Shown in pieces: positions 1 through 9,173 of a stretch of DNA of 64,000 bases (its first letter is position 1; each line of letters starts with the position of its first letter). The notes beneath the pieces were generated by a model. That model saw nothing but the letters and a program-made list of their open reading frames with translations, had not been told where the DNA came from and searched no databases. Position numbers and translations under genes: made by a program. The DNA is from Pseudoduganella aquatica (GTDB lineage Bacteria > Pseudomonadota > Gammaproteobacteria > Burkholderiales > Burkholderiaceae_D): NCBI RefSeq assembly GCF_009857595.1, contig NZ_WWCU01000015.1:1-64000 (forward strand). Direction: 5' to 3'.

Positions 1-708
1 GTGTCCGGCGCGCTGTACGGCAGCGCTTGCCAGGTGGCGTGCGCGCGCCGCGCGGTGCGGCAGGTGCTGCGCCACACCGGCGCCAGGCCGCAGTTCATCG
101 ACGAGCGCAAGCTGGCCGTGGCCGGCTGGATGGCCGGCCTGCTGGGCGAGCGGCCGGCCGGCCGGCGGCTGCGCGCCAAGGTGGCGCTGGGCCGCTCCCT
201 GTTCGACATGAACAAGGGCATACCCAACGGACGCTTCCTGGCCGGCGCCTACTGGCGCAGGCGCGGCGGCCTGCCGCCGGGCTTTCCCGGCGGCGCCAAC
301 CCGGCGCTGGACAACTGCGGCCTGCTGTGGGTGTCGCCCGTGCTGCCCATGTGCGGCGAGGACCTGCTGCGCGTGCATGCGCTGGCCGAGCCGATCTTCC
401 GCCTGCACGGCTTCGACCTGTTCGCCACCTTCAGCATGATCAACGAGCGGGCGCTGGGCGGCGTGATCACCGTGGCCTACGACAAGGACAGCCCGGACGA
501 GACCGCGCGCGCCATGATGTGCTACCGCCAGCTGTTCGACACCGTCATGGAGGCCGGCTACATTCCCTACCGCGTCGGCCTGCAGTCCATGGCCGATCTC
601 GACAGCGGCGGCGACAGCTACTGGCGCGTGGCCGCCCGCCTGAAGGCCGCGCTGGACCCGCAAGGCATTATCGCGCCCGGCCGCTACCAGCCGCCGGCGC
701 GGGTTTAG
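1..708 (+). CDS. FAD-dependent oxidase, VAO/p-cresol methylhydroxylase type, C-terminal part
   Basis: This is the 3' end of a flavoprotein oxidase or dehydrogenase. The reading frame is open from the first base, so the FAD-binding N-terminal half (PP-loop) lies outside the window. The visible 235 residues look like the C-terminal cap domain of the vanillyl-alcohol oxidase / 4-cresol dehydrogenase family. They include the stretch SMINERALGGVITVAYD and the family-typical end LDPQGIIAPGRYQ. Enzymes of this family oxidise para-substituted phenols or other small alcohols using covalently or tightly bound FAD. The substrate cannot be read from this fragment. The first codon is GTG, but it is probably internal and not a real start. 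The gene converges with the PEP-CTERM gene downstream. Confidence 0.75.
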   Translation: MSGALYGSACQVACARRAVRQVLRHTGARPQFIDERKLAVAGWMAGLLGERPAGRRLRAKVALGRSLFDMNKGIPNGRFLAGAYWRRRGGLPPGFPGGANPALDNCGLLWVSPVLPMCGEDLLRVHALAEPIFRLHGFDLFATFSMINERALGGVITVAYDKDSPDETARAMMCYRQLFDTVMEAGYIPYRVGLQSMADLDSGGDSYWRVAARLKAALDPQGIIAPGRYQPPARV

Positions 709-749
709 CGCCGGACCTGGCATACGCTGCAGCGGCATGGGGGCATCCA

Positions 750-1655
750 TCAGGCGCTGCCGCGCCGGCGCAGGCCGGCCAGTCCGAGCAGGCCTGCGGC
801 CAGCAGCGCCAGAACGCCGGGCTCGGGCAGTTGCACCAGGGCGACCACGGGGTCGGCCAGACGCCAGCCCCAGCCGTTTTTCCCCACCGCCGAAGTGGCC
901 AGTATGCTGGTCATGGTGTTAATGCCGAAGAAGTCGCTGCCGCCGGCCTGGCTGGCGCTGCGGAAGTAAATGCAGGCCGGGCCGGACATGCAATTGGCCA
1001 AATAGGTGCCGGTGCCGAAGGCCGGCGTGGGCAGGCCGTCGGTTTCCTGGAACAGCGTGGTGTTGAGCGGGTTGAACGCCACATTGCTCATGCCGGCTAC
1101 CGGGCCGGTCACCATGCCGGGCGTGAACTCCCAGCTCATCAGCAATTCGCCGTCGGTGATGCCCTTGATTTTGTTGAAGGCAGTGCGGTCGCTCGCTTTC
1201 AGCCCGCCCGTGCCAAAGCCGGGGTTGGTGCCGCCGCTCAGTTTATCGATGTAGAAGTCCAGGTGTATCTTGCCGTCGCAGCCAAAGGCCGCGTTGGTGC
1301 AGCCGGCGCTGAAGATGCGCTTGCCCACGCCGCCGGTGCCGGCAGCGGTGCTGGCGTCGCCTGCGCCATACATCATGAAGGAGATGCTCTGGTTGTTCAG
1401 CCCCTGCTGCCAGTAGCTGTCGGAGGCGTTGCCAACCTCGTTGATCGAGGTCATATAGCCGGCCGCGAAAGTGGACTCCTTCAGCGTGCCGGCCTTGCCC
1501 GCGTCGCTGCTGCGCGCCTGGTAGCCGGTGTACTTGATTTCCACCAGGCCCGGTTTGCTCAGGACGAAGGGGGCCAGCGGCGCCGCCATGGCCAGCGGCG
1601 CGCAAACAGCGGCCAGGCAAAACAGCGTGCGGCGCAATACGGTCAAGCTCTGCAT
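750..1655 (-). CDS. PEP-CTERM sorting domain protein
   Basis: A 301-aa exported protein with an N-terminal signal peptide (LFCLAAVCAPLAMAA, residues about 11-25). At the C-terminus it has a classic PEP-CTERM tripartite tail: a PEP motif (LPEPG), a hydrophobic helix of about 15 residues and an arginine cluster (LRRRGSA). Proteins with this tail are exported by Sec, then recognised and cleaved by an exosortase (XrtA family). They are usually linked to exopolysaccharide and the cell surface. The central region is not a fold I recognise. It is Gly/Ala/Thr/Asn-rich, as usual for this class. No exosortase gene is present in the window. The neighbouring prsT gene belongs to the same system, which supports the assignment. 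Confidence 0.85.
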   Translation of the reverse strand: MQSLTVLRRTLFCLAAVCAPLAMAAPLAPFVLSKPGLVEIKYTGYQARSSDAGKAGTLKESTFAAGYMTSINEVGNASDSYWQQGLNNQSISFMMYGAGDASTAAGTGGVGKRIFSAGCTNAAFGCDGKIHLDFYIDKLSGGTNPGFGTGGLKASDRTAFNKIKGITDGELLMSWEFTPGMVTGPVAGMSNVAFNPLNTTLFQETDGLPTPAFGTGTYLANCMSGPACIYFRSASQAGGSDFFGINTMTSILATSAVGKNGWGWRLADPVVALVQLPEPGVLALLAAGLLGLAGLRRRGSA

Positions 1656-1804
1656 GATGAACTCCTGTGGTTGGGTTGCTCACTACACACATAGCAATAT
1701 GCGGGCCACGCGGCGGTTTGCGGGGCAGGGACCGGATTGCCGGTCCGGCGCTGGGCATGCGTGTAAGCAAAAGCGACGCTGTGCAGCCGAGCCCACGGCC
1801 GAAC

Positions 1805-4576
1805 TCACAGTTGCGGCAGCAGTGCCCGCACTTCGCTCTGGCGCGTGAAGGTCTTGTCGGCCAGCAGCAGCTCGAACTGGCGGCGCGCGCCGGGTTTGTC
1901 GCCGGTCTTCATCAGCGCGGTGGCGTAGTGGTAGCGGATCTCGCTGGCCTGCGGCGCCGCGTCGCTGGCCTGTTTCAGCAGCGGCACGGCGCGCGCGGCC
2001 TGGCCTTGCTCGAGCAGTACCCAGCCCAGCGTGTCCTTGACGGCCGGATTGCCGCCGGCCAGCTTGTGCGCCCGTTCGGCGTACGCCAGCGCGCGCTTGT
2101 CCTTCACCTGCTGCAGCGTCCAGGCCAGGTCGTTCAGGGCCACCACGTTGCCGGCGTCGGCCTCGATGACTTTCTCGTACTGCGCCGCCGCCCCCGCGTA
2201 GTCCTGCGCGCTCATCAGCGCGCTGGCCAGGTAGAGGCGCGCGGTCGCGTCGCGCGGATGCTGCTGCAGCCAGTGCAGCACGCGCTCGGTGGCCTCCTGC
2301 TTGCGCCCCTGCGCCGCCAGGCTGCGGTGGATGGCGATCACGGCCGGGCCGCTCGGTTCCAGCAGATAGGCGCGCTCGTACAGCTTGAGCGCCGGCACGG
2401 CGCGGCTTTGCGCCATCAGGATGTCGCCTTCCAGGCGGTAGCCCAGCGGCAGCTGCGGATTGCGCTTCTGCGCCTGCTGCGCGATGGCGAAGGCCTCGGT
2501 CCAGCTGCCTTGTTCGGTCAATAGGCGCACCGTGGTCAGCTGGGCCAGGCCGTTGTCCGGCTGCAGCGCCAGCGCCTTGCGCGCCGCGGCCAAGGCATCC
2601 GGCAGTTGACGCAAGGCCAGGTTGGCGCCGGCGATCTGCATCTGCACCATGGGCGAATCGGGCTGCAGCACGGCCAGTTTGGTATAACTCTCCAGCGCGG
2701 CCTCGTGGCTGTTGCCGGCGGTTTGCGCCTGCGCCAGCACGGCCAGCACGTCCGCGTTATCGGGATTACTACCATGCAGCTTTTGCGCCAGCGTCAGCGC
2801 CTTCGGCGTTTCCCCCGCGCGCAGGTAGTAGTTGGCCAGCAGCAGCGCCGGGGGCAGGGCGTCCGGATTTTCGCGCTGCGCCCGCTCCAGCCAGCCTATC
2901 GCCTCGGCGGTCTTGCCCTGGCCGGTGGCCAGCCGCGCCAGCGCCGTCATGACCGCGATGTTTTTCTTATCCTTGGCCAGCGCCGCCTCGTAGCGCTGGC
3001 GCGCGCGTTCGGGCTGGTGCTCCAGCACATCGAGCTGGCCCAGATTGTCGAGTGCGGGCAAGTAAGCCGGATCGAGCGAGAGCGCGCCCTGGAACGCCGT
3101 CCGCGCGGCGGAGAAGTCGCTGCTGGCGAGCAGCACGCCGCCTTTCAGGTTCTGCACGGCGGGATTGTTGCCCTGTTTTTCCAGCGCCGCCACGGCGGCC
3201 AGCGCCTTGGCGTAGTCCTTGTTACGCAGATGCACCACCACCAGCATGATGCCGGCGCGCGGCGCCTTGGCGTCCAGCGTGCTTGCGCGCTCCAGTTCGC
3301 TGATTGCGCGCTGGCTGTCGCCCAGGCCGAGCCGGCTCGCGCCCAGCGCCGCATGCAGTGCGGACGTACCGGGCGCCAATTCCACCGCCCTCTGGAAATA
3401 GTCGGCCGCCTGGCCGAACTGCTGCAAGCGCATATGGGCGTCGCCTGCCGTGGCCAGCAGCTCGGCATCCCCGGGGTATTTTTCGATCAGCGGCTTCAGC
3501 AGCGCAATCGCGTCGACCGCCTTGTTGTTGCGCAACAGCGTGGCAGCCAGCAGCTTGCTCGCGTACAGGTGGCCGGCGAGATTTTCCAGGAAGCGGCGCA
3601 ACTGCTGCTCGGCCTGGGTGTTCTGGTTCAGTTCGTACTGCACGGCCCCGGTCAGCAGCACGGCGGGCATATAGTCCGGTGCTGCGCGCAGCACCAGCTG
3701 CAGCTGTTCCAGTGCCGCCGGATAGCGCTGCTCGCGGAAGTCCAGCAAGGCCTGCGTGAACACCAGCGGCAGGCTGGCGGGCGCGGCGGCCCGGGCCAGG
3801 GCCAGCTGGGCCTTGGCGTCGGCGAATTTGCCGGCCTGGATCAACAGGCTGGCGATGTCGATGCGGGTTTGCAGGTCGGCCGGGCGCAGCTTGAGGATGT
3901 TTTCGTAGCTGGCTCGCGCCTCGGCCGGCTTGCCTTGCACGCGCAGCAGGTCGGCGCGGAAGCGCAGCGCGTCCACGTCGCCGGGATGCAGCGCCAGCGC
4001 CTGGTCCGCCAGCGCCAGGGCGCGCGCTTGCTCGCTGTCCAGCAGGGCCAGGCGAGCCCGCCCCAGCAGCGCCAGGCTGTTGCCGTCCTGCTTGGCCAGC
4101 GCGGCGTCGAGCTGCTGTTCCGCTTCGGCCCGCCGGTTCAGGCCGAGCAGCGCGTAGGCGCGCAGCGCCATCATATCGGCGGTGGCCGCCTGCGCGGGCA
4201 GCGTGGCCAGCAAGCCGTCGAATTGCTGTTGCAGCAGCATCACGCGCGCAATGCGCGGCAGGATCTCGACCTCCGCCATGCCGGCCTGGCGGGCGCGCCG
4301 GTATTCCTTTTCAGCCGACTGCACATCGCCCGATTCCAGATAGAAATCGCCCAGCAAGGCGCGCGCGGCGCTGTGCTCGGGGTTGGCTTGCAGCACGTTC
4401 TTGAGTTGAATAACGGCGGCTCGCGTATTGCCTTTCTTCTGGTAGGCTTGCGCTTCCGCGATCAGGGCCGGCGCATCCGGCTTGTGCTTGCAGGCGGGCA
4501 GGCTGGCGGCAAGCAGACCGGCGGCCAGGATGGCGCCGGCGGCACGGCTGGCGCGGGGCAGGGACGAATTCGACAT
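1805..4576 (-). CDS. prsT: PEP-CTERM system TPR-repeat lipoprotein PrsT
   Basis: A 923-aa lipoprotein built almost wholly from tetratricopeptide repeats. The N-terminus has a type II signal with the lipobox-like LPAC around residues 26-29 (AAGLLAASLPACKHK). More than 15 TPR units follow, with repeats such as ALLGDFYLESGDVQSAEKEY and LAWTLQQVKDKRALAYAERA. Length and architecture match the PrsT family found in exosortase/EPS clusters of betaproteobacteria, where it is thought to act in the periplasm during EPS export or surface-protein sorting. In complete clusters it sits with prsK, prsR and xrtA, which are absent here. It lies 149 bp upstream of a PEP-CTERM substrate on the same strand. The start is the ATG directly before the signal peptide, with a GGAG-type ribosome site a few bases upstream. 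Confidence 0.85.
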   Translation of the reverse strand: MSNSSLPRASRAAGAILAAGLLAASLPACKHKPDAPALIAEAQAYQKKGNTRAAVIQLKNVLQANPEHSAARALLGDFYLESGDVQSAEKEYRRARQAGMAEVEILPRIARVMLLQQQFDGLLATLPAQAATADMMALRAYALLGLNRRAEAEQQLDAALAKQDGNSLALLGRARLALLDSEQARALALADQALALHPGDVDALRFRADLLRVQGKPAEARASYENILKLRPADLQTRIDIASLLIQAGKFADAKAQLALARAAAPASLPLVFTQALLDFREQRYPAALEQLQLVLRAAPDYMPAVLLTGAVQYELNQNTQAEQQLRRFLENLAGHLYASKLLAATLLRNNKAVDAIALLKPLIEKYPGDAELLATAGDAHMRLQQFGQAADYFQRAVELAPGTSALHAALGASRLGLGDSQRAISELERASTLDAKAPRAGIMLVVVHLRNKDYAKALAAVAALEKQGNNPAVQNLKGGVLLASSDFSAARTAFQGALSLDPAYLPALDNLGQLDVLEHQPERARQRYEAALAKDKKNIAVMTALARLATGQGKTAEAIGWLERAQRENPDALPPALLLANYYLRAGETPKALTLAQKLHGSNPDNADVLAVLAQAQTAGNSHEAALESYTKLAVLQPDSPMVQMQIAGANLALRQLPDALAAARKALALQPDNGLAQLTTVRLLTEQGSWTEAFAIAQQAQKRNPQLPLGYRLEGDILMAQSRAVPALKLYERAYLLEPSGPAVIAIHRSLAAQGRKQEATERVLHWLQQHPRDATARLYLASALMSAQDYAGAAAQYEKVIEADAGNVVALNDLAWTLQQVKDKRALAYAERAHKLAGGNPAVKDTLGWVLLEQGQAARAVPLLKQASDAAPQASEIRYHYATALMKTGDKPGARRQFELLLADKTFTRQSEVRALLPQL

Positions 4577-4645
4577 AGATCTCTCCGGGGGACGGGCGTA
4601 GAGTTCCAGCGTAGGCGTTCGCGGCCCGGGGCTTGTTGATCGGCC

Positions 4646-5872
4646 TCAATGAACTGCATCAGGCTGCGGGCTTGCTTGCAGGCAGAGGGCCGCGCCGCGC
4701 TGGTCCACGGTGTGCAGCTCCACCGGGCGGCGCCACACGCGGGCGATATAGTCCAGCACCCGTTCCGCTTGCGGCTGGGCCAGGCCGCGCCCGTCGCAGT
4801 CGTGGTCATGCGCCAGCGCGAGCCTGCCGCCGGCGCCCACGCCCGCCACCCGGATCGACGGCGCGCCATAGTTGTAGCGCGGCGCCAGGATGGCTTCGTG
4901 CAGCGCGGGCAAGTCCCGGCTCGCGAGCCAGGCGGCGCCGTCGCGGTCCTGCATGTAGGCGAACAGCTGCAACTGCGCGGCGACGTCGCGGTCCAGGTAA
5001 TTGCGGATGAAGCCGAAATCGTCCTCGTCGCGGCAGATGCGGCGTGCTTCGGCCAAGCCGCGGCGTTCAATAATGTGGTCCCATAGCGCGTATCCCAGGT
5101 GGTAGGGATTCAGCTGCAAAGCCAGGCGGCCGTCGCCGCATGGGCGCACGATGTCGGAATGGACACGAATCGCTTCCAGGTACAGCGGCGCCGCCAGGAA
5201 GCCCGCTTCGCGCAGCAGGCGCGCATGCCAATAGCAGGCCCAGCCTTCGTTCATGATCTGGCATGCGTGCACCGGATGGAAATAGCACACCTCTTCGCGC
5301 ACCGCGAGCAGAATGCCGCGCTCCCAGTCTTGCAGTTCCGGGGCGTTCCGCGCGATGAACAGCAGCAGGTCACGCTCCGGCACGCCGGCGTGCACGTCGA
5401 CTTGGGCCTCCAGCGCCAGGGCCGCATCCAGCACCGTGTCCACCGCCGCCTGGCCGTGCAGCAGCGCCGCGCGCTCCACCAGCCTGGCATGGGCGGCGCT
5501 CCGCTCCAGGATGCCGCTGCCACCCGGATCCGTGAAACCGCGCAACAGCGCATTGCGGCGGGAAAAATCGGCGTGGCCCAGCACATGGGCGCCGACCAGC
5601 GCATTCTCGGCTTCGGTGTTGCTGTCCGCCAAGAAGGCGCGGCATGGCGCGCCGGGAAACATCACCTCATAAATGCGGGACTGGCCCATGTGGCGCGCCG
5701 TCATCTGGCGCAGGTAGCGCAGGCCGAACGACCAGTGCCGCATACGCACGGGCAAGCCGTAGATGGCGATTTCGAGCATGAAGCTTTCCGGCACCTGCTC
5801 AAAATCCACCGGTCCGCATTCCAGGCCCAGTTCGGCGGCCAGCGCCTCCATGGCGGCGAGATGGCGGCTCAT
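4646..5872 (-). CDS. SpoVR family protein (YcgB-like)
   Basis: A 408-aa SpoVR-family protein, related to E. coli YcgB and Bacillus SpoVR (stage V sporulation protein R). The start is set by a 4-bp ATGA overlap with the upstream yeaH-like gene: the TGA there shares bases 5869-5871 with this ATG at 5872. A longer reading frame upstream is the shadow of yeaH. Family-typical stretches are present, such as YGLPVRMRHWSFGLRYL, YEVMFPGAPCRAFLADSNTE and the His-rich MNEGWACYWHARLL region. The protein is soluble with no signal peptide. In many proteobacteria SpoVR is co-transcribed with prkA and yeaH and induced in stationary phase or nitrogen stress. Its biochemical activity is unknown. It is shorter than E. 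coli YcgB (about 510 aa), mainly at the C-terminus. Confidence 0.9.
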   Translation of the reverse strand: MSRHLAAMEALAAELGLECGPVDFEQVPESFMLEIAIYGLPVRMRHWSFGLRYLRQMTARHMGQSRIYEVMFPGAPCRAFLADSNTEAENALVGAHVLGHADFSRRNALLRGFTDPGGSGILERSAAHARLVERAALLHGQAAVDTVLDAALALEAQVDVHAGVPERDLLLFIARNAPELQDWERGILLAVREEVCYFHPVHACQIMNEGWACYWHARLLREAGFLAAPLYLEAIRVHSDIVRPCGDGRLALQLNPYHLGYALWDHIIERRGLAEARRICRDEDDFGFIRNYLDRDVAAQLQLFAYMQDRDGAAWLASRDLPALHEAILAPRYNYGAPSIRVAGVGAGGRLALAHDHDCDGRGLAQPQAERVLDYIARVWRRPVELHTVDQRGAALCLQASPQPDAVH

Positions 5873-7032
5873 TTGCGCGCGGCGCCGTGGCCAAAGAAGC
5901 TGCGGATGGCGTTCCATGCGTCGTCCGGCTGCGCGAGCGTGCAGATTGCCGCCGCGTCGCCGGCATGCTGGCGGGCGGCGAACAGGCGCTGCAGCTCGCT
6001 GCCCTGGGCCGCATTGGCGCGTGATGCGCCGACTACGGTTTCCGCGTAGCCCATGAAATTGAGCGACGGCGCCAGGGCCGCCAGCGCGGTGCTGGCGGCT
6101 GCGCGGTCTTCCCTGTAGTTTTCGCCGTCGGACGCGTAGAACAGATAGGCGTTGTGGTGCCCGCCCCCGTAGTCCGCGCGCAGGATGTCGTGCGCAAGCT
6201 GGAACAAGCACGATGCCTGCGTGCCCCCTTCGCCGGAAATCTGGAAGAACTCCTGTTCGGAGAACTCCCAGGCGCGGGTGGCGTGCGCGAGGAAGCGCAC
6301 CGCCACGTCCTGATAGCGGCGGCGCAGGCCGTGCAGCGTGAAATGGAAGAAGGTCTTGGCCAGCTTGCGTTCGGGCAGCGTCATGCTGGCGGACACGTCC
6401 AGCGCGAACAGGACCACTGCCTTGCTGGCCGCATGGCGGCGGGGCTGCTGCTGGCGGAACCGCAAGTCATCGTTGATGTAGGCGAGGCCGGGTGCAGGGG
6501 AGGGCCGCGTCGTTTGGGCAGCTCGGCGTTTCACTGCCTGCATGGCGGTGCGGCGCCGGTCCAGTTGCGACAGCGCGCCTTGCCGGTTCCAGCCGCTGCG
6601 CATGTTCGCCGGCTCCTTGCCGGGGCCGGTTTCCGGCGCCAGCAAGGGCAGTTCCAGTTCCTCCCACAGCCAGTCCGTAATGTCGCCGGCGGTGAACTCC
6701 AGCTGCATGCGCACGCCGTCGTCCCCTGCGAGAGACTCCGCGCTGCCGGCGCACGCCGGTTCTCGCCCTGCACGCAGCATGTCGCCAGGCCTGCCTGGAC
6801 CGTGGCCGGCGCCGCTGCCGCCGTCGGGCGCATCCGCCAATCGAAATCGCGCGTGCTCGAGCAGATGCAAGGGCACGCGGACCGGGCGCCGCGGGTCGCC
6901 GGAAATCAGGTCCGGGCATTCCAGAAATTGCGGAACATAGGCCAGCACCGCCTGGCGCACTTTCTGGTTGTGCCGCAGCCAGTCGCGTTCGCCGCGCGAG
7001 AACAGCTCATACCATCGGGACTGGTCTGCCAT
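5869..7032 (-). CDS. yeaH: DUF444 family protein YeaH/YhbH
   Basis: A 387-aa YeaH/YhbH (DUF444) protein. The C-terminal half has a von Willebrand A-like domain with a MIDAS-type motif, FALDVSASMT (D-x-S-x-S form), followed by the conserved FFQISGEGGTQASCLFQLAHD block. The start at 7032 (MADQSRWYELF) has a G-rich ribosome site upstream and lies 10 bp after the prkA stop. It overlaps spoVR by 4 bp at the other end, so translation of the two is probably coupled. In E. coli yeaH is co-transcribed with the yeaG kinase and belongs to the general stress response. The order kinase, VWA protein, SpoVR is conserved in many proteobacteria. A role as a partner or substrate of PrkA is inferred, not shown by the sequence. 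Confidence 0.9.
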   Translation of the reverse strand: MADQSRWYELFSRGERDWLRHNQKVRQAVLAYVPQFLECPDLISGDPRRPVRVPLHLLEHARFRLADAPDGGSGAGHGPGRPGDMLRAGREPACAGSAESLAGDDGVRMQLEFTAGDITDWLWEELELPLLAPETGPGKEPANMRSGWNRQGALSQLDRRRTAMQAVKRRAAQTTRPSPAPGLAYINDDLRFRQQQPRRHAASKAVVLFALDVSASMTLPERKLAKTFFHFTLHGLRRRYQDVAVRFLAHATRAWEFSEQEFFQISGEGGTQASCLFQLAHDILRADYGGGHHNAYLFYASDGENYREDRAAASTALAALAPSLNFMGYAETVVGASRANAAQGSELQRLFAARQHAGDAAAICTLAQPDDAWNAIRSFFGHGAARK

Positions 7033-7042
7033 GGCGCCCCCG

Positions 7043-8971
7043 TCATTCCTGCGCCAGCAAAGTGGTGACATAGGCCAGCGCCTCGCGCGCGCTGTGGGCG
7101 TCGTAGCCGTATTCGTCCACCAGGCGCTGCTCCACTGCGCTTAGCCGTCCGCGCACAGCCTCGTCCGGACGCCGCTCCGAACTCACCAGCCGCAGCACAT
7201 CGCGCCGCTGCTCGAACAGGTATTGCTGTATCGCCTCGCGCAGCGGCGCATGGCTGGCCAGGTTGAACTGTTCGCCGCGTTTGTAAGCGCCCATCGCCTT
7301 GCGCACCACCTCCTGCCTGAAGGACTGCTTGCCCGCCTCGCTCACGTGTATCTTCTCCTCCACCGCGCGCAGAAAGCGCTCGTCCGGCCGCCGCTCATCG
7401 CTGGTGATGGGATCGCTGACCTGGCGGTTGTCCAGCATCGCCTCCACTTCGTCCAGGTACTTCTCCAGCAGCTCGTCGGCCTCGCGCTCGAAGGCCACAA
7501 ACAGCGCGCGGTGCACATCCTCCTTCACCCACACGTTGTAGAAAGCCTTGCGCGCAAGCGCCAGGTGCTCCAGCCAGCGCCGCTTCTTGCGGGCCTCGAT
7601 ACGTGCGTCACTCTCGATCGCATCCTTCAGCGCCAGCAGCACTTCCATGGCGCCCAGGCTGGCATGGCCGCACTGCCTGGCGTGGATGATGGCGTGGGAC
7701 AGCGCGTTGACCACAAAGCGCGGCGAAACGCCCGCCAGCGCCGCATCCTGTTCCCCTCCCGGCGCGCCCTCCCGCGTGCGCGCCGCTTCGGGACGCAGCA
7801 TGCCACCCACGTCTTCGTCAGCGTGCAGGCGCACCGCGCGCACCAGCTCGTCGTCCTTGCCCTCGCTGTCCGGCAGGCGGCTCAGCACGGCAAACACGGC
7901 CGCGGCGTGCAGCGCGTGCGGGTCCAGATGCGCGTCGCGGAAAGCCGGTGCGGCCGACTTGATCAGCTTGGCGTAAATGCGCGCTTCGGCGCGGTAGTCC
8001 AGCGTGTACGGCACCTGCACGATAACCATGCGGTCCAGCAGCGCCTCGTTTTCGCTTTCCAGTACAAAGCGGCGGAACTCGGCCAGGTTGGTGTGCGCCA
8101 CGATGGCCAGGTCCAGATGGATCAGCGGAAAGCGCGCCACCTTCACGTTCTTCTCCTGCGTCAGCGTGAGCAGCAGATGCAGGAACTCGCGCTTGGCCTT
8201 CAGGATTTCTATCATCTCCAGCACGCCCCGGCTGGCCGCGTACACGGCGCCGGACCAGGACCAGGCGCGCGGATCGCCTTCGTCGCCAACCTCGGCCACC
8301 TTGGACAGGTCGACCGAGCCGACCAGGTCGGCCATGTCGGCGGTGGCGGGGTCGTGCGGGGCATATGTGCCCACGCCGCAGCGCTGCGCCTCGGCCAGGA
8401 ACAGACGCTCCACCGGCATCTGCAGAAAGTCGCCGCCATGCTGCTGCTCCAGGCGGGCACTGCAGTGCGGACACAGTTCGCCCTCGGCCACGGCGCCGTA
8501 AGTGTCGCGGAAATGGCCGCGCATGCTGTGCGGCAGCAGGTGCAGCGGGGACTCGTGCACCGGGCAGCCTGCGATGGCGTACAGCGCGCCGTCGTCGGTC
8601 TGGCTGTATTCCTCCAGGCCGCGCTTGAGCAGTATCACCAGCGTGGACTTGCCGCCGGATGGCGGGCCGAGCAGCAAGAGCAAGCGGCGTCCGACCTCGG
8701 AGCCCGCCGCCGCAGCCTGGAAGTAGGCGCATACGCGGGCGAGGGCGTCGTCCAGGCCGAACAGTTCGCCCGCAAACAAATCCTGTCCGGCGCCCGCGCG
8801 GCTCCAGCGCAGCATGTCCCAGATGTACTGGTGGGCGTTGCGCGCCAGCAGGGTGGGGGCGGCCGGCAAAATCTGCCCGAGAAACTGGGCGAAGGGGCCG
8901 CGCCAGGGCTCGGCGCGATGCTGCCGGGTGTAGCTTTGCAGGCTGTCCAGGAATTGCTGATGCGCGCGCAC
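7043..8971 (-). CDS. prkA: PrkA/YeaG serine protein kinase (AAA+ type)
   Basis: A 642-aa PrkA family protein. The N-terminal AAA domain has a Walker A motif GPPSGGKST at about residues 102-110. The conserved CPVHESPLHLLP segment follows, then the C-terminal PrkA kinase-like domain with LIHLDLAIVAHTNLAEF and the block around IARRKKRRWLEH-type basic residues. E. coli YeaG, of similar length, phosphorylates proteins and is induced by nitrogen starvation and stationary phase. The start is GTG at 8971, preceded by a good GAGGAG ribosome site about 7 bases upstream. It is the first gene of the prkA-yeaH-spoVR operon, so a promoter should lie in the 202-bp region up to the catalase gene. Confidence in family is high; kinase targets are unknown. 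Confidence 0.93.
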   Translation of the reverse strand: MRAHQQFLDSLQSYTRQHRAEPWRGPFAQFLGQILPAAPTLLARNAHQYIWDMLRWSRAGAGQDLFAGELFGLDDALARVCAYFQAAAAGSEVGRRLLLLLGPPSGGKSTLVILLKRGLEEYSQTDDGALYAIAGCPVHESPLHLLPHSMRGHFRDTYGAVAEGELCPHCSARLEQQHGGDFLQMPVERLFLAEAQRCGVGTYAPHDPATADMADLVGSVDLSKVAEVGDEGDPRAWSWSGAVYAASRGVLEMIEILKAKREFLHLLLTLTQEKNVKVARFPLIHLDLAIVAHTNLAEFRRFVLESENEALLDRMVIVQVPYTLDYRAEARIYAKLIKSAAPAFRDAHLDPHALHAAAVFAVLSRLPDSEGKDDELVRAVRLHADEDVGGMLRPEAARTREGAPGGEQDAALAGVSPRFVVNALSHAIIHARQCGHASLGAMEVLLALKDAIESDARIEARKKRRWLEHLALARKAFYNVWVKEDVHRALFVAFEREADELLEKYLDEVEAMLDNRQVSDPITSDERRPDERFLRAVEEKIHVSEAGKQSFRQEVVRKAMGAYKRGEQFNLASHAPLREAIQQYLFEQRRDVLRLVSSERRPDEAVRGRLSAVEQRLVDEYGYDAHSAREALAYVTTLLAQE

Positions 8972-9070
8972 GGCGTTCTCCTCAGGTTGGCTACAGTATC
9001 TGCCCGGGGGAGATGTGCGGAATGAGGCGCGTCAAGGAGTGGAGGGGAACTTTTTGCAGCTGCGGTGCTG

Positions 9071-9098
9071 GCGGGTTACGCGCTGCGCGCTAACCCGC
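9071..9098. repeat. Short palindromic intergenic repeat, copy 1
   Basis: A 28-bp inverted repeat with arms GCGGGTTA and TAACCCGC around a CG-rich centre. A second, similar palindrome starts at 9131. The pair resembles the small mobile palindromes scattered between genes of many GC-rich proteobacteria. It could also form an RNA hairpin. It lies between the prkA start and the catalase stop. Confidence 0.6.
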
Positions 9099-9130
9099 CC
9101 TACGGCGCCGCATGGGTAGTTTCGCGTGGG

Positions 9131-9162
9131 GCGGGTTAGCGGGCTCTGCCCGCGTAACCCGC
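9131..9162 (-). terminator. Hairpin directly after catalase, possible terminator (copy 2 of the palindrome)
   Basis: A 32-bp inverted repeat of about 14 bp per arm (outer arms GCGGGTTA and TAACCCGC, inner arms GCGGGC and GCCCGC). It begins 12 bp past the catalase stop on the minus strand. It can fold into a strong stem, but no T-run follows, so classic intrinsic termination is not assured. It shares its outer arms with the palindrome at 9071-9098, so it may be an inserted repeat reused as a 3' stabiliser or terminator. Confidence 0.5.
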
Positions 9163-9173
9163 CGGGGCGTCGT

